Of a stretch of 64,000 nucleotides of DNA, positions 7,749-16,077 are shown one piece after another. Positions within the stretch are counted from its first letter, which is position 1. The number at the start of each line of letters is the position of its first letter. A program made the translations under genes and the position numbers. Origin of the DNA: Streptomyces violens. GTDB taxonomy: Bacteria; Actinomycetota; Actinomycetes; Streptomycetales; Streptomycetaceae. The notes under the pieces were generated by a model that did no database searches, was not told where the DNA came from, and worked only from the letters and a program-made list of their open reading frames with translations. The stretch lies in assembly GCF_000717745.1 (NCBI RefSeq), contig NZ_JOBH01000006.1, positions 1 to 64,000 of the forward strand, given 5' to 3'.

Positions 7749-8701
7749 CAGGCGGCCTCCCCGGCGTCGGTGGCGGCCCTGATCCGGTCCCCCAGCACGG
7801 TGAGGGACAGCACGGTCAGAAAGAGGAAGAGCCCGGGGATCGCGAAGTACATCGGGTCCACCGCGTACCAGCTGACCGAGCCGGCGATCATCTGGCCCCA
7901 CGAAGGCGTCGGCGGGCTGACGCCCACGCCCAGGAAGGACAGTCCGGCCTCGGTGCCGATGTATCCGGGCACCGCCAGGGTCGTCATCACGATGAGCGAG
8001 CTGCGCAGGTTCGGCAGGATCTCCTTGAACACCAGGGCCGCCGTGGACGCGCCCGACGCGCGGGCCGCCTCCACGAAGTCCCGGTTCACCAGCGTCAGCG
8101 TCTGACCGCGCACCACCCGCGCGAGATACGGCCAGCCGAACACGCTGATCACGACGACCAGCAGAAGCGACCTGTTTCCCGAAGGCAGCGACGACAGGAT
8201 GGCAATCATGAAGATCAAGGCCGGAAAGGCCATCAGAAAGTCCATGACCCGGGAGACGACCTGGTCGACCCAGCCACCGTAGAAGCCGGCAAGCATGCCG
8301 AACACCACTCCGAGCAGCGTGGTGAGCACGGTCGCCGACGCGGCGATGAGGAACGACACGCGCGCGCCGTACGCGATACGGGCCAGGATGTCGCGGCCGT
8401 TCAACGGCTCGACGCCGAGCAGATGGTCGGCGCTGATCCCACCCAACGAGCCCTTGGGCAGGCCGCCGGCGTCGACGTCGATGGCGGCCGTGTCGAACGC
8501 GGTCGGCCCGTGGCCGGTGAGCGCGCTGATCACCGGCGCGCAGAGCGCCATCAGCAGCACCAGGGCGAGGAACCCGGCACTGAAGAGGGCGGCCCGGTCG
8601 TGCAGCAGGACGCCCAGGATCCGGCGGCCCGCTGTGGCGGGCGCACCGGGTGCGCCCACCGACGGACCGGCCTGCGCGTCATGCGCGATGGCAGTCGTCA
8701 T
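7748..8701 (-). CDS. ABC transporter permease, oligopeptide type (OppC/DppC-like)
   Basis: The 317-residue protein follows the OppC pattern: a cytoplasmic N-terminal tail, a first span (LFSAGFLALVLLMALCAPVI), a loop with the family motif HLLGVEPLNGRDILARIAYG, and a C-terminal set of spans. The EAA-type loop reads VEAARASGASTAALVFKEIL and is followed by YIGTEAGLSFLGVGVSPPTP, a strong DppC signature. Seven bases separate its start from the stop of the binding-protein gene. It forms the import channel with the OppB-like partner. Confidence 0.9.
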   Translation of the reverse strand: MTTAIAHDAQAGPSVGAPGAPATAGRRILGVLLHDRAALFSAGFLALVLLMALCAPVISALTGHGPTAFDTAAIDVDAGGLPKGSLGGISADHLLGVEPLNGRDILARIAYGARVSFLIAASATVLTTLLGVVFGMLAGFYGGWVDQVVSRVMDFLMAFPALIFMIAILSSLPSGNRSLLLVVVISVFGWPYLARVVRGQTLTLVNRDFVEAARASGASTAALVFKEILPNLRSSLIVMTTLAVPGYIGTEAGLSFLGVGVSPPTPSWGQMIAGSVSWYAVDPMYFAIPGLFLFLTVLSLTVLGDRIRAATDAGEAA

Positions 8702-8708
8702 GTGTCGC

Positions 8709-10388
8709 CTACTTTCCCGGGTCCTTGAGTCCGACGGAGACCAGGTCGATGCCGCCGCTGAACGCATCGGACAGATAGGCGCCCGCGATGTTGGAGCCGG
8801 TGACGGCGATGGCCTTCTCGTAGGCCAGCGGCACGATCGGGGCGTGGGCCATGATCTGCTTGTCCAGTGCGCCGTATGCCTTGTTGGCGGCGGCCACGTC
8901 CTTCATGGCCGCGATCTCGTCGATTCGCTCGTTGACGGCGGCGTTGTCGATCTGCGCCACGTTGTTGTTCGCGGTCGGGGTGATGTTGCGGCCGTCGAAC
9001 AGCGGCGGCAGGAAGGTCGCCCCCGACGCCCAGTCGGGACACCAGCCGGTGAGGGCGAGGTCGTGCTGCTTGGCCGGGGTGCCGATGACCTCGTAGTACG
9101 ACGACGTGTCAATGTTGTTGATCTTGACCTTGATGTTCAGTGGCTTGAGGGCCTCCTGGATCGCGACCGCGACCGCCGTCAGCTTGGCCACCGGACGGTT
9201 GTCCAGGGTGAGGGTGAACCCGCCCCGGGGTCCCGCCTCGGCGAGCAATTTCCTGGCCTTGGCCGCGTTGTGCGGGTACGGGTCGTACTCGGCGCGGCCG
9301 CGGATGGTCGGCGGTTGGATCGCGGTCGCCTCGGCGGCGAGTTGTTTACCGCCGAGCGCGGCGACGACCGTGTCCTTGTTGACCGCGTAGGCGATGGCCT
9401 GACGCACTCTCACGTCGGAGAGGTGCTTGCGCGTGGTGTTGATGCCCAGGTATGTGGTGCAGCCGCTGAGCCCCGACAGGGTGCGTTCCTTCAGCTGCGG
9501 GGTCTGGATGCGCGACAGGGTCGCCGCCTGGATCGTGCCGGCGATGGCGTTGGCATCCGTGCCCTGCCCGGCAAGCATGCGCTCATCGATGGTGGCGCCG
9601 TCGAGACCGAAGGTCCACTCGAACGCGTCCGGCTCGGCCGCGCGGACGCTGTCGGTCGACGCCTTCCAGTGCGGGTTGCGGACCAGCTTCAGCGACGTAC
9701 CGCGGTCATAGCTCGCCACCTTGTAGGGGCCGGAGGCGATCGGCTTGGTGTCGAACGCGTGGGCAGCGCCCGTTCCCTTGGGAAACGGGGTGAAGTTGGG
9801 CATGGTCAGCGCGCTCGGAAAGTCGGGGAAGGATTTCTTGAGATGGAAGACAACGGTCTTGGCGTCGGGCGTCTCGATCGAGTCGAGGTCACCGGAGCGG
9901 TACGGGCCCTTGTAGTTCCTGGGCGCGTCGATCAGCCGCTTCGGATACGGTGAGCCGCCCATCCCGGGGTCCCAGGCGCGCTCGATGCCGAACTTCACGG
10001 CCGCGCTGTCGATGGGAGTCCCGTCCTGGAAGGCCAGGCCGTCCTTGAGGTGGTACGTCCAGGTCCTGGCGTTGTCGGACGGCGTGCCGAGGTCGGTCGC
10101 CAGATCCGGGACGACCTTCGTGCCCTTGGCGCCGGGGCCGGCGCCGAACGTGGTCAGCCCGCGGTAGATGAGCCGGTAGAAATTGTTCACCCCGCCGTCC
10201 CAGCCGAGTCCGGGGTCCAGATGGGAGAAGTCCGCGGTGGCCAGGACGCGGACGGTGCCGCCCTTGGCGGGCTCCTGCACGGATCCCGGTCCGGTGCCCT
10301 TGGCCGGGGTGCCCGCCCCGCCGTTGCAGGCCGCGAGCATCAGCGTACTGAGCGCCGTGGCGCCGGCGATTGCCGTGGATCTCCTCAT
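8709..10388 (-). CDS. Extracellular solute-binding lipoprotein, family 5 (DppA/OppA-like)
   Basis: The 559-residue precursor has a lipoprotein signal with lipobox LMLAAC, giving a lipidated cysteine near residue 21. The body has SBP_bac_5 features: TVRVLATADFSHLDPGLGWD, the LKDGLAFQDGTPIDSAAVKF segment, and conserved VRQAIAYAVNKD. Such proteins deliver peptides, but family members also bind oligosaccharides and glycosylated ligands, so the operon context (two GH127 proteins and a prolyl-peptidase-like hydrolase) is informative. The ATG has GAAGGA seven bases upstream and follows the cytosolic GH127 gene after 37 bases. Confidence 0.9.
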   Translation of the reverse strand: MRRSTAIAGATALSTLMLAACNGGAGTPAKGTGPGSVQEPAKGGTVRVLATADFSHLDPGLGWDGGVNNFYRLIYRGLTTFGAGPGAKGTKVVPDLATDLGTPSDNARTWTYHLKDGLAFQDGTPIDSAAVKFGIERAWDPGMGGSPYPKRLIDAPRNYKGPYRSGDLDSIETPDAKTVVFHLKKSFPDFPSALTMPNFTPFPKGTGAAHAFDTKPIASGPYKVASYDRGTSLKLVRNPHWKASTDSVRAAEPDAFEWTFGLDGATIDERMLAGQGTDANAIAGTIQAATLSRIQTPQLKERTLSGLSGCTTYLGINTTRKHLSDVRVRQAIAYAVNKDTVVAALGGKQLAAEATAIQPPTIRGRAEYDPYPHNAAKARKLLAEAGPRGGFTLTLDNRPVAKLTAVAVAIQEALKPLNIKVKINNIDTSSYYEVIGTPAKQHDLALTGWCPDWASGATFLPPLFDGRNITPTANNNVAQIDNAAVNERIDEIAAMKDVAAANKAYGALDKQIMAHAPIVPLAYEKAIAVTGSNIAGAYLSDAFSGGIDLVSVGLKDPGK

Positions 10389-10425
10389 ATCGCATTCCTT
10401 CGTTCGTTGAACTCGGCGGATGCGG

Positions 10426-12345
10426 TCACTGGGTCCTCACCCACACGCGCATGGCCTCGGACCCGCGGTTGCCCCACAGGAAGTAGGGGATGAGGGTCAC
10501 GGGGACCGTCGCGGTCCGCTCGATGGCGGGTCGTCCGGCGGTGAGCTCCGGATAGAGCTCCGGCGCCGGAGCGGGCGCGACGTCCGCCGCCAGCCGGAGG
10601 GCGAGCGCACCGGGCAGCCCGTCCATCGACGAAGAGATGTCCGCGGCGGCGATGCGTTCGGCCGAGAGGACGAGGTCGTCCACCGGGGCGGGGGAGTCCT
10701 GCTGCTCGACGCAGTAGACCAGCGGGCCTCGGGCGATGCCGACCGCGCCGCGGGTCGCGTCCAGGTGGGGATGCGACAGGTGTGCGCGCACCGGCATCGG
10801 CAGGTGCAGACGTATCGACTCGCCCTCGTTCCAGTTCCGTTCGACCGTCAGCCAGCCGTCCTCGGCCGCGGCGGGCGCGCCGTCGAGCGTGACGTCGTGT
10901 GCCCAGGCAGGGACCCGGAGTTTGATCGCGTACGGGCGGCTGGGGGCGCGGTCGACGGTGAGCTGCACGTCCCCGTCCCACGGGTAGGCCGTCTCGACGG
11001 TCACGGCGAGGGCGTCCGTCTCGATCCGGCCCTCGGCGTACAGGGCGAGGAACAGGGCGTCGTGGCGCTCGGCTGCCACGTAGTCACCGAGCTGCGCCAT
11101 CCACCGGACGATGTTCGGCGGGCAGCAGGGGCAGCGGAACCACGCCCGGCGCAGTGACTCGCCGCCGGTCTCGGCCCCGCTCCGCTGCTCGTGGTCGGGG
11201 CGGCGCTGGAGCGGATTGTCGTAGAAGAAGGCGCTCCCCTCGGCGGACAGACCCACGGCGTAGGCATTGAAGAGCACGCGCTCGAAGACGTCGAGGTACT
11301 TCGCGCCGCCGGTGGCCACGAACATGCGCCAGGCCCACTGCATGACGGCGATGGCGGCACAGGTCTCGCTGTAGGCGCGCTCGGACGGCAGTTCGTACCG
11401 GTCGCCGATGGCCTCGTCGGAGTGCCGGCTGCCGAGCCCGCCGGTGAGGTAGAGCTTGGTGGCGACCATGTCGTCCCACAGCCGGTCGAGCGTCTCGAAA
11501 AGGGACCGGTCGCCGGTCTCCAGGTAGACGTCGGTCGCCCCGGCGGCCAGGTACGCCATGCGGACCGCGTGCCCGATGACCGACGGGAGCTCACGGAAGG
11601 GCAGGTGGTCCTGGAAGTACTCGGGCGAGAAGATGCTGTGCTGAAGGTGCCCGTGCCCGCGCCGGTCCACGAACAGGCTCGCCTGGGTCAGGTAGTCGCG
11701 GTCACCGGTCTCCCGGTACAGCTCGACCAGGGCCATCTCCACCTCAGGGTGGCCGCAGATGCCCTCTTCGCGTCCCTGGCCGAAGCGGCGCACAGCCAGA
11801 TCGGCGAACTTCACGGCCACGTCGAGGAGCCGGCGGTCGCCCATCCGGCGGTTGGCCGCGATGGCGGCCTGTATCAGGTGGCCGAGGTTGTAGAGCTCGT
11901 GGCCCCAAGTCAGGTCCTCCCAGGGCTTCTTGGTCGCTGCCGGATCCTGGAAGAACGAGTTCAGATAGCCGTCCTCGGCCTGCACCTGCTCCAACAGGCC
12001 GACCACTTCGTCGAAGAACTCCCGCGCGCCCTCGCCCGCGCTGCCGGCACCGATCTCGTACGCCAGGCCCTCGAGCGTCTTGTACAGGTCGGTGTCGAGG
12101 AACGGGTACCGCCCGCGATAGGCCGGGGGGTCGTCGACGAGCAGGCGGCACAGGTTGTCAACGTTGCCCGCGGCGCGCAGCTGCTCGATGGCGTGCGGGA
12201 TCGTCGACTGCCGGTTCCGGTCCTGCCACTGGCGGAGCAGACCACCTGTGATGCGCACTGCGGGAAGCGGGACGACGGCACCCGCCGCTGTCCGTACGGC
12301 TCCCGCTCGATCAGTCGGACAGTCCTTGACCTGATGAGTCGTCAT
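10426..12345 (-). CDS. Cytosolic GH127 family glycoside hydrolase (beta-L-arabinofuranosidase)
   Basis: The 639-residue protein is a full-length GH127 member without a signal peptide. Key residues of the zinc-assisted cysteine mechanism are visible: Glu327 and Cys329 in YSETCAAI, and Cys407-Cys408 in FRCPCCPPNIVRW, where the first of the pair corresponds to the HypBA1 nucleophile. Early motifs such as YRGRYPFLDTDLYKTLEGLA and EDGYLNSFF match the family. It should release L-arabinofuranose inside the cell. ATG 12345 has GGAG six bases upstream. It is the first gene of the eight-gene operon and is read from a TTGACG-17-TAGCGT promoter controlled by the divergent LacI protein. Confidence 0.93.
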   Translation of the reverse strand: MTTHQVKDCPTDRAGAVRTAAGAVVPLPAVRITGGLLRQWQDRNRQSTIPHAIEQLRAAGNVDNLCRLLVDDPPAYRGRYPFLDTDLYKTLEGLAYEIGAGSAGEGAREFFDEVVGLLEQVQAEDGYLNSFFQDPAATKKPWEDLTWGHELYNLGHLIQAAIAANRRMGDRRLLDVAVKFADLAVRRFGQGREEGICGHPEVEMALVELYRETGDRDYLTQASLFVDRRGHGHLQHSIFSPEYFQDHLPFRELPSVIGHAVRMAYLAAGATDVYLETGDRSLFETLDRLWDDMVATKLYLTGGLGSRHSDEAIGDRYELPSERAYSETCAAIAVMQWAWRMFVATGGAKYLDVFERVLFNAYAVGLSAEGSAFFYDNPLQRRPDHEQRSGAETGGESLRRAWFRCPCCPPNIVRWMAQLGDYVAAERHDALFLALYAEGRIETDALAVTVETAYPWDGDVQLTVDRAPSRPYAIKLRVPAWAHDVTLDGAPAAAEDGWLTVERNWNEGESIRLHLPMPVRAHLSHPHLDATRGAVGIARGPLVYCVEQQDSPAPVDDLVLSAERIAAADISSSMDGLPGALALRLAADVAPAPAPELYPELTAGRPAIERTATVPVTLIPYFLWGNRGSEAMRVWVRTQ

Positions 12346-12458
12346 TGATTCTCCGAGTGCTGGAGGGCATTGCCCGGTGCGCGTGTCGGGGTCCGGGCGG
12401 AAGGCAGCAGGTTGCCCCGGAGCGCGAGTCCGGAGCGGCCGTGTGCTGTGGGCAAGTC

Positions 12459-12474
12459 AGGAAAACCTTTTCCC
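12459..12474. promoter_or_regulatory. LacI-type operator at GH127 operon start
   Basis: AGGAAAACCTTTTCCC contains inverted arms GGAAAA and TTTTCC around a two-base centre, the usual shape of LacI-family sites. It sits from about 6 bases past the -10 box, covering the expected transcription start, which suits a repressor. Confidence 0.65.
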
Positions 12475-12479
12475 AAGTG

Positions 12480-12508
12480 ACGCTAGGACTCCACCGAGAG
12501 AGCGTCAA
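12480..12508 (-). promoter_or_regulatory. GH127-importer operon promoter
   Basis: Minus strand: TTGACG (12508-12503), 17-base spacer, TAGCGT (12485-12480). This is a good housekeeping-type promoter. Transcription would start near 12473, inside the LacI-type operator, leaving a leader of about 130 bases before the GH127 start codon. Confidence 0.65.
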
Positions 12509-12636
12509 GAAGTCGCGCAGCGGGTTTTCCCGCCCGAAACCAGTCGTTCGGCACTCCGAACACGCGCAGGGGATGGCACCATGGATGCCTGCCTCGGGGA
12601 CGACGCCGCCCCGAGGTCGGGACGACGGATGCGCGT

Positions 12637-12652
12637 ATGAGAAAAGGTTTGC
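12637..12652. promoter_or_regulatory. Second LacI-type operator at the lacI start
   Basis: The reverse complement GGGCAAACCTTTTCTC matches the 12459-12474 site at 13 of 16 positions, including the run AAACCTTTTC. It ends two bases before the preferred lacI start at 12655, so binding would give autorepression and could form a loop with the first site about 180 bp away. Confidence 0.5.
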
Positions 12653-12654
12653 CC

Positions 12655-13695
12655 ATGGCAGTCCAGAAATCTGGCAGCGAGTCCCCGGCGCACCGTGCCA
12701 CGCTCACCGACGTCGCCGCGCTCGCCGGAGTCACCCCGGGGACGGCGTCCAAGGCGCTCAACGGACGCGGCCGGCTCCGCCCGGAGACCCGGCAGCGGGT
12801 ACTGGAGGCCGCCCAGCGCCTCGACTTCCAGCCCAACGCGCTTGCTCAGTCACTGCTCACCGGCCGCAGCAGCACGGTCGGCCTGCTCACCACGGACAGC
12901 ATCGGCCGGTTCAGCCTCCCGGTCCTGCTCGGCGCCGAGGACGCGCTGGGCGCGGGCCAGATCTCCGTCCTGCTGTGCGACAGCCGGGGCGACGCCATCC
13001 GCGAGCGCCACTACCTGCGCACACTCATCGCACGCGGTGTGGACGGCATCATCGTCACCGGACGGCGCACCGATCCTCGCCCGCCCCTGCCGGGCCCGTT
13101 GCCGGTTCCCACGGTCTACGCGCTCGGCCCGTCCGCCGACTCGACGGACGACTCCGTGGTCTCCGACGATGCCCACGGCGTGCACCTGGCCGTACGCCAC
13201 CTGCTGGACACCGGGCGCACCCGGATCGCGCATGTCACCGGGCCCGAGCACCACGCGGCAGCCGCGGTGCGGTCCGAGCACACCCGCGCCGAACTGACCG
13301 CCGCCGGCCTCGAACTCGCCACGGGCCGACCCCACTTCGGAGAGTGGAGCGAGGCTTGGGGCCGACAGGCATCCGCCATCGTGCTGCGCGCCGCCCCCGA
13401 CTGCGACGCGCTGCTGTGCGGCAACGATCAGATCGCCCGCGGCGTCACCGATGCCCTGCGCGAGTCCGGCCGGCGGGTCCCCCAGGACATCGCCGTGGTC
13501 GGCTACGACAACTGGGACGTCATGGCGCTGGCCGCCCGACCGCCCCTGACCACCGTGGACACCAACCTCGCCGAGGTCGGGCGCATCGCCGCCCTGCACC
13601 TCCTGGACGCCCTCGACGGCCGCCCCCACCAAGGCATCACCGCTGTCCCCTGCCGCCTGGTGGTCCGCGACTCCAGCGCGCCCGGCGTGAACTGA
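12655..13695 (+). CDS. LacI-family transcriptional repressor
   Basis: The 346-residue protein has the LacI headpiece (TLTDVAALAGVTPGTASKAL, about residues 16-35, then RQRVLEAAQRLDFQPNALA with the hinge ARSLLTG-like segment QSLLTGRS). A periplasmic-binding-fold sensor domain follows, ending in VVGYDNWDVMALAARPPLTTVDTN. I chose ATG 12655, with AAGG eight bases upstream, over ATG 12637, which lies inside an operator and lacks a clear ribosome site. It is divergent from the GH127-importer operon and most likely represses it until a sugar, perhaps L-arabinose or an arabinoside, binds. The inducer is inferred from context. Confidence 0.88.
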   Translation: MAVQKSGSESPAHRATLTDVAALAGVTPGTASKALNGRGRLRPETRQRVLEAAQRLDFQPNALAQSLLTGRSSTVGLLTTDSIGRFSLPVLLGAEDALGAGQISVLLCDSRGDAIRERHYLRTLIARGVDGIIVTGRRTDPRPPLPGPLPVPTVYALGPSADSTDDSVVSDDAHGVHLAVRHLLDTGRTRIAHVTGPEHHAAAAVRSEHTRAELTAAGLELATGRPHFGEWSEAWGRQASAIVLRAAPDCDALLCGNDQIARGVTDALRESGRRVPQDIAVVGYDNWDVMALAARPPLTTVDTNLAEVGRIAALHLLDALDGRPHQGITAVPCRLVVRDSSAPGVN

Positions 13696-13758
13696 CGCCC
13701 CGGACACGGCACTTCGCCGCATCCGGAGCTCCGTCGCTCTCAATGCCCGGGCGACTAT

Positions 13759-13790
13759 GGGCCGTTCACGTCGTTGAGGCGAACGGGCCC
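13759..13790. terminator. Bidirectional terminator between lacI and iclR genes
   Basis: GGGCCGTTC (13759-13767) pairs with GAACGGGCCC (13781-13790) with one bulged base, giving about nine base pairs and a 13-base loop between two convergent genes. There is no U tract, as is common for Streptomyces terminators. Confidence 0.6.
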
Positions 13791-13793
13791 CTC

Positions 13794-14567
13794 TCAGAAC
13801 GGCCGCGGCGGCAGCAGTACCGCGAGTTCGTGGGCCGCGTTTGTCAGTGCGGGGCGCAGGGCGAGCAGGTCTGCTGGGGGCATGCGGAAGGCGGGGGCCG
13901 CGATCGAGAGGGCGGCGTGGGCGATGCGGTCCGGGCCGAGGATCGGGACGCCCAGGGCGCGGATGCCCGGCTCGTGTTCCTCGTCGGCGATGGCGTGGCC
14001 TTCGGCGCGTACCTGCTCGATCTCGGTGCGGAACGCGGCGCGGTCGGTGATCGAGTGGGGGCCCAGTGCGGTCAGTTCGATGCCTTCGATGAGCGCTTCG
14101 CGTCTCTCCGTGGGTGCAAAGGCGATCAGCACTTTGCCCATTGAGGTGCAGTGCAGCGGGCCGTGTTTGCCGGGCTCGCCGCGCACGCTCACCTGTTGCG
14201 GGCCCTCGACGTGGTGGATGTAGAGCTGCTTGTCGCCGTCCAGTACGGACATCAGGACGGCCTCGCGGCAGGTCTCGGCGAGCCTGCGCATCACCGGCAG
14301 TGCGACGCCCGCGAAGCCGTGCGCGTGCGAGACGCGCTGGCCGAGCTGGTACACCCGTAGTCCCAGCGTGTAGTGCTTGGTGCGGGCGTCGAACTCCACG
14401 AAGCTGTCCCGGGTCAGGGACTTCAGGAGCCGGTAGCACGTGCTGGTCGGGAAGCCGGAGGCGCGGGCCAGTTCGGAGAGCGTGACGCCGGTTGGGCGCT
14501 CGCCGAGCAGGGTGAGGACGTGCAGGGCCTTGCCGACCATGTCGGAGGCCGGGGTGCTGGTGGACAT
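13794..14567 (-). CDS. IclR-family transcriptional regulator
   Basis: The 257-residue protein has an N-terminal winged helix (GKALHVLTLLGERPTGVTLS then ARASGFPTSTCYRLLKSL, about residues 10-60) and a C-terminal GAF-like effector domain ending in GVPILGPDRIAHAALSIAAPA. The core LHCTSMGKVLIAF is an IclR hallmark. I use the ATG at 14567; an ATG at 14597 would add ten residues of poor resemblance. The gene is divergent from the MFS-FAH-kinase-HPS-PHI operon and probably regulates it through the region at 14621-14661. The effector is likely a sugar-acid intermediate, which is inference. Confidence 0.88.
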   Translation of the reverse strand: MSTSTPASDMVGKALHVLTLLGERPTGVTLSELARASGFPTSTCYRLLKSLTRDSFVEFDARTKHYTLGLRVYQLGQRVSHAHGFAGVALPVMRRLAETCREAVLMSVLDGDKQLYIHHVEGPQQVSVRGEPGKHGPLHCTSMGKVLIAFAPTERREALIEGIELTALGPHSITDRAAFRTEIEQVRAEGHAIADEEHEPGIRALGVPILGPDRIAHAALSIAAPAFRMPPADLLALRPALTNAAHELAVLLPPRPF

Positions 14568-14620
14568 ACGGGCAGTTTCCCATACCGCTTCTCGCATGGC
14601 GGCAAGGTTTTTCCTCTCCC

Positions 14621-14661
14621 GGAAACAATCCGTTGACAGGTGGAAATGGGGCCGTCATTCT
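14621..14661 (+). promoter_or_regulatory. Sugar-acid operon promoter with IclR-type upstream element
   Basis: TTGACA (14633-14638) and CATTCT (14656-14661) are 17 bases apart, a strong vegetative promoter. The -35 box is embedded in GGAAACAATCCGTTGACAGG (14621-14640). The same element, 18 of 20 identical, overlaps the -35 of pobA at 52209-52228, also next to an IclR-type gene. Confidence 0.65.
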
Positions 14662-14747
14662 CTTTTCAGTTTGCGGGAGCGGTTGCCACATCGTGGCAAC
14701 TGGCCCTGTCTAGCTGCCCTTTCCGTCTCGGGAGAAAGGTCACCTGT

Positions 14748-16070
14748 ATGTCGACCCCGCACCCGGCCGCCGCCCCGGCGCCCGCCGTCGCCGCCCTCAG
14801 TCGCCGGCGCTGGACCCGGCTGATGCCCGTGGTCTTCGTGACCTACAGCTTCGCCTACCTGGAACGCTCCAACTTCTCCGTGGCCGCCGCCGGCGGCATG
14901 GCCGACGACCTGCACATCACCGGCTCCGTCTCGGCCCTGCTCGGCTCGCTCTTCTTCCTCGGCTACTTCGCCTTCCAGATCCCCGGCGCCATCTACGCCG
15001 AGCGACGGAGCGTCAAGAAGCTGATCGTGTGGTGCCTGGTGCTGTGGGGTTTGTTGGCCACCGCGCAGGGACTGATCCCCGACGTACGCGTGCTGATGGT
15101 GGTGCGCTTTCTGCTCGGCGTCTCCGAGGCCGCCGTACTGCCCGCGATGGTCATCCACATCACCCACTGGTTCACCGCCCGCGAGCGCGGCCGTGCCAAC
15201 ACCTGGCTCATCCTCGGCAACCCCGCCACCGTCCTGTGGCTCACCGTCGTCTCCGGTTACCTGGTCGAATGGGTCGGCTGGCACGGGATGTTCATCGCCC
15301 AGGGGCTACCGGCCCTGATCTGGGCATTCGTCTTTCACAAGTGCATCGATGACCACCCGCGTGACGCCAAGTGGCTCACGTCCGAGGAGCGCACCGCGCT
15401 GGAAGGCGCCCTCGCCGCCGAACAGGGACGGCTGCCGGCCGGCGGCAGTTACCTCGCCGCGTTCCGCTCCCGCAACGTCGTGCTGCTCTCCCTCCAGTAC
15501 TTCCTGTGGAGCCTCGGCGTCTACGGCTTCGTCTTCTGGCTGCCCTCCATCGTCCGCGCCGGCAGCGAGGAGGGCATCGGCCTCACCGGACTGATCTCGG
15601 CCCTGCCGTACCTCTTCGCCTGTGCCGCGATGCTCTACAACAGCCGCGCCTCCGACCGCGCCGGCTCCCGCAGCCGGTACGTCTGGCCCTGGCTGCTGCT
15701 CGGCGCCGCCGGGTTCTACGGCTCGTACCTGCTCGGCGATGCGTTCTGGCTGTCGTACCCGCTGCTGTGCATCGCCGCGGCCGGTATGTACGCCCCGTAC
15801 GGCCCCTACTTCGCCACCATCCCCGAACTGCTGCCGCAGAAGCTGAGTGCCGCCGCTGTCGGCCTCATCAACTCCTTCGGTGCGCTCGGCGGCTTCGCCG
15901 GCAGCTATCTGATCGGCACGCTGAACGACGTGACCGGCTCCACCGCCGCTTCGTTCCTCACCATGGCCGGCTGCCTCGTCCTCGCCGCGGCGCTGATGTT
16001 CGCGGTAAGGGCACCCCGGGCCGACGCCGCCCCGGTGCCGCGGCCGGCACCCCTCACGAAGGACGCCTGA
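14748..16070 (+). CDS. MFS transporter, anion:cation symporter type (sugar-acid uptake)
   Basis: The 440-residue protein has about 12 membrane spans. Sequence features such as YLERSNFSVAAAGGMADDLH, VVRFLLGVSEAAVLPAMVIH and a C-terminal NSFGALGGFAGSYLIGTLND repeat resemble the ACS family, which carries hexuronates, galactonate, glucarate and similar sugar acids with protons. ATG 14748 was preferred because a promoter ends at 14661 and AAAGG precedes it; an in-frame ATG at 14640 lies between the -35 and -10 boxes. It is the first gene of a five-gene operon, and the acid-sugar prediction agrees with the downstream KDG-kinase-like protein. Confidence 0.87.
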   Translation: MSTPHPAAAPAPAVAALSRRRWTRLMPVVFVTYSFAYLERSNFSVAAAGGMADDLHITGSVSALLGSLFFLGYFAFQIPGAIYAERRSVKKLIVWCLVLWGLLATAQGLIPDVRVLMVVRFLLGVSEAAVLPAMVIHITHWFTARERGRANTWLILGNPATVLWLTVVSGYLVEWVGWHGMFIAQGLPALIWAFVFHKCIDDHPRDAKWLTSEERTALEGALAAEQGRLPAGGSYLAAFRSRNVVLLSLQYFLWSLGVYGFVFWLPSIVRAGSEEGIGLTGLISALPYLFACAAMLYNSRASDRAGSRSRYVWPWLLLGAAGFYGSYLLGDAFWLSYPLLCIAAAGMYAPYGPYFATIPELLPQKLSAAAVGLINSFGALGGFAGSYLIGTLNDVTGSTAASFLTMAGCLVLAAALMFAVRAPRADAAPVPRPAPLTKDA

Positions 16071-16077
16071 CAGCAGC

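Larger units (their letters stand above)
12346..12654. other. Divergent regulatory region between GH127 operon and LacI gene
   Basis: About 310 bases without a gene. It contains one well-placed minus-strand promoter, one LacI-type operator at its transcription start and a related operator next to the LacI start codon, listed separately. I see no RNA gene or further ORF. Confidence 0.6.

Noticed and set aside
12637..12654. ATG 12637 as the start of the LacI gene
   Set aside because: It lies inside a LacI-like operator and has no clear ribosome site; ATG 12655 has AAGG at proper distance.
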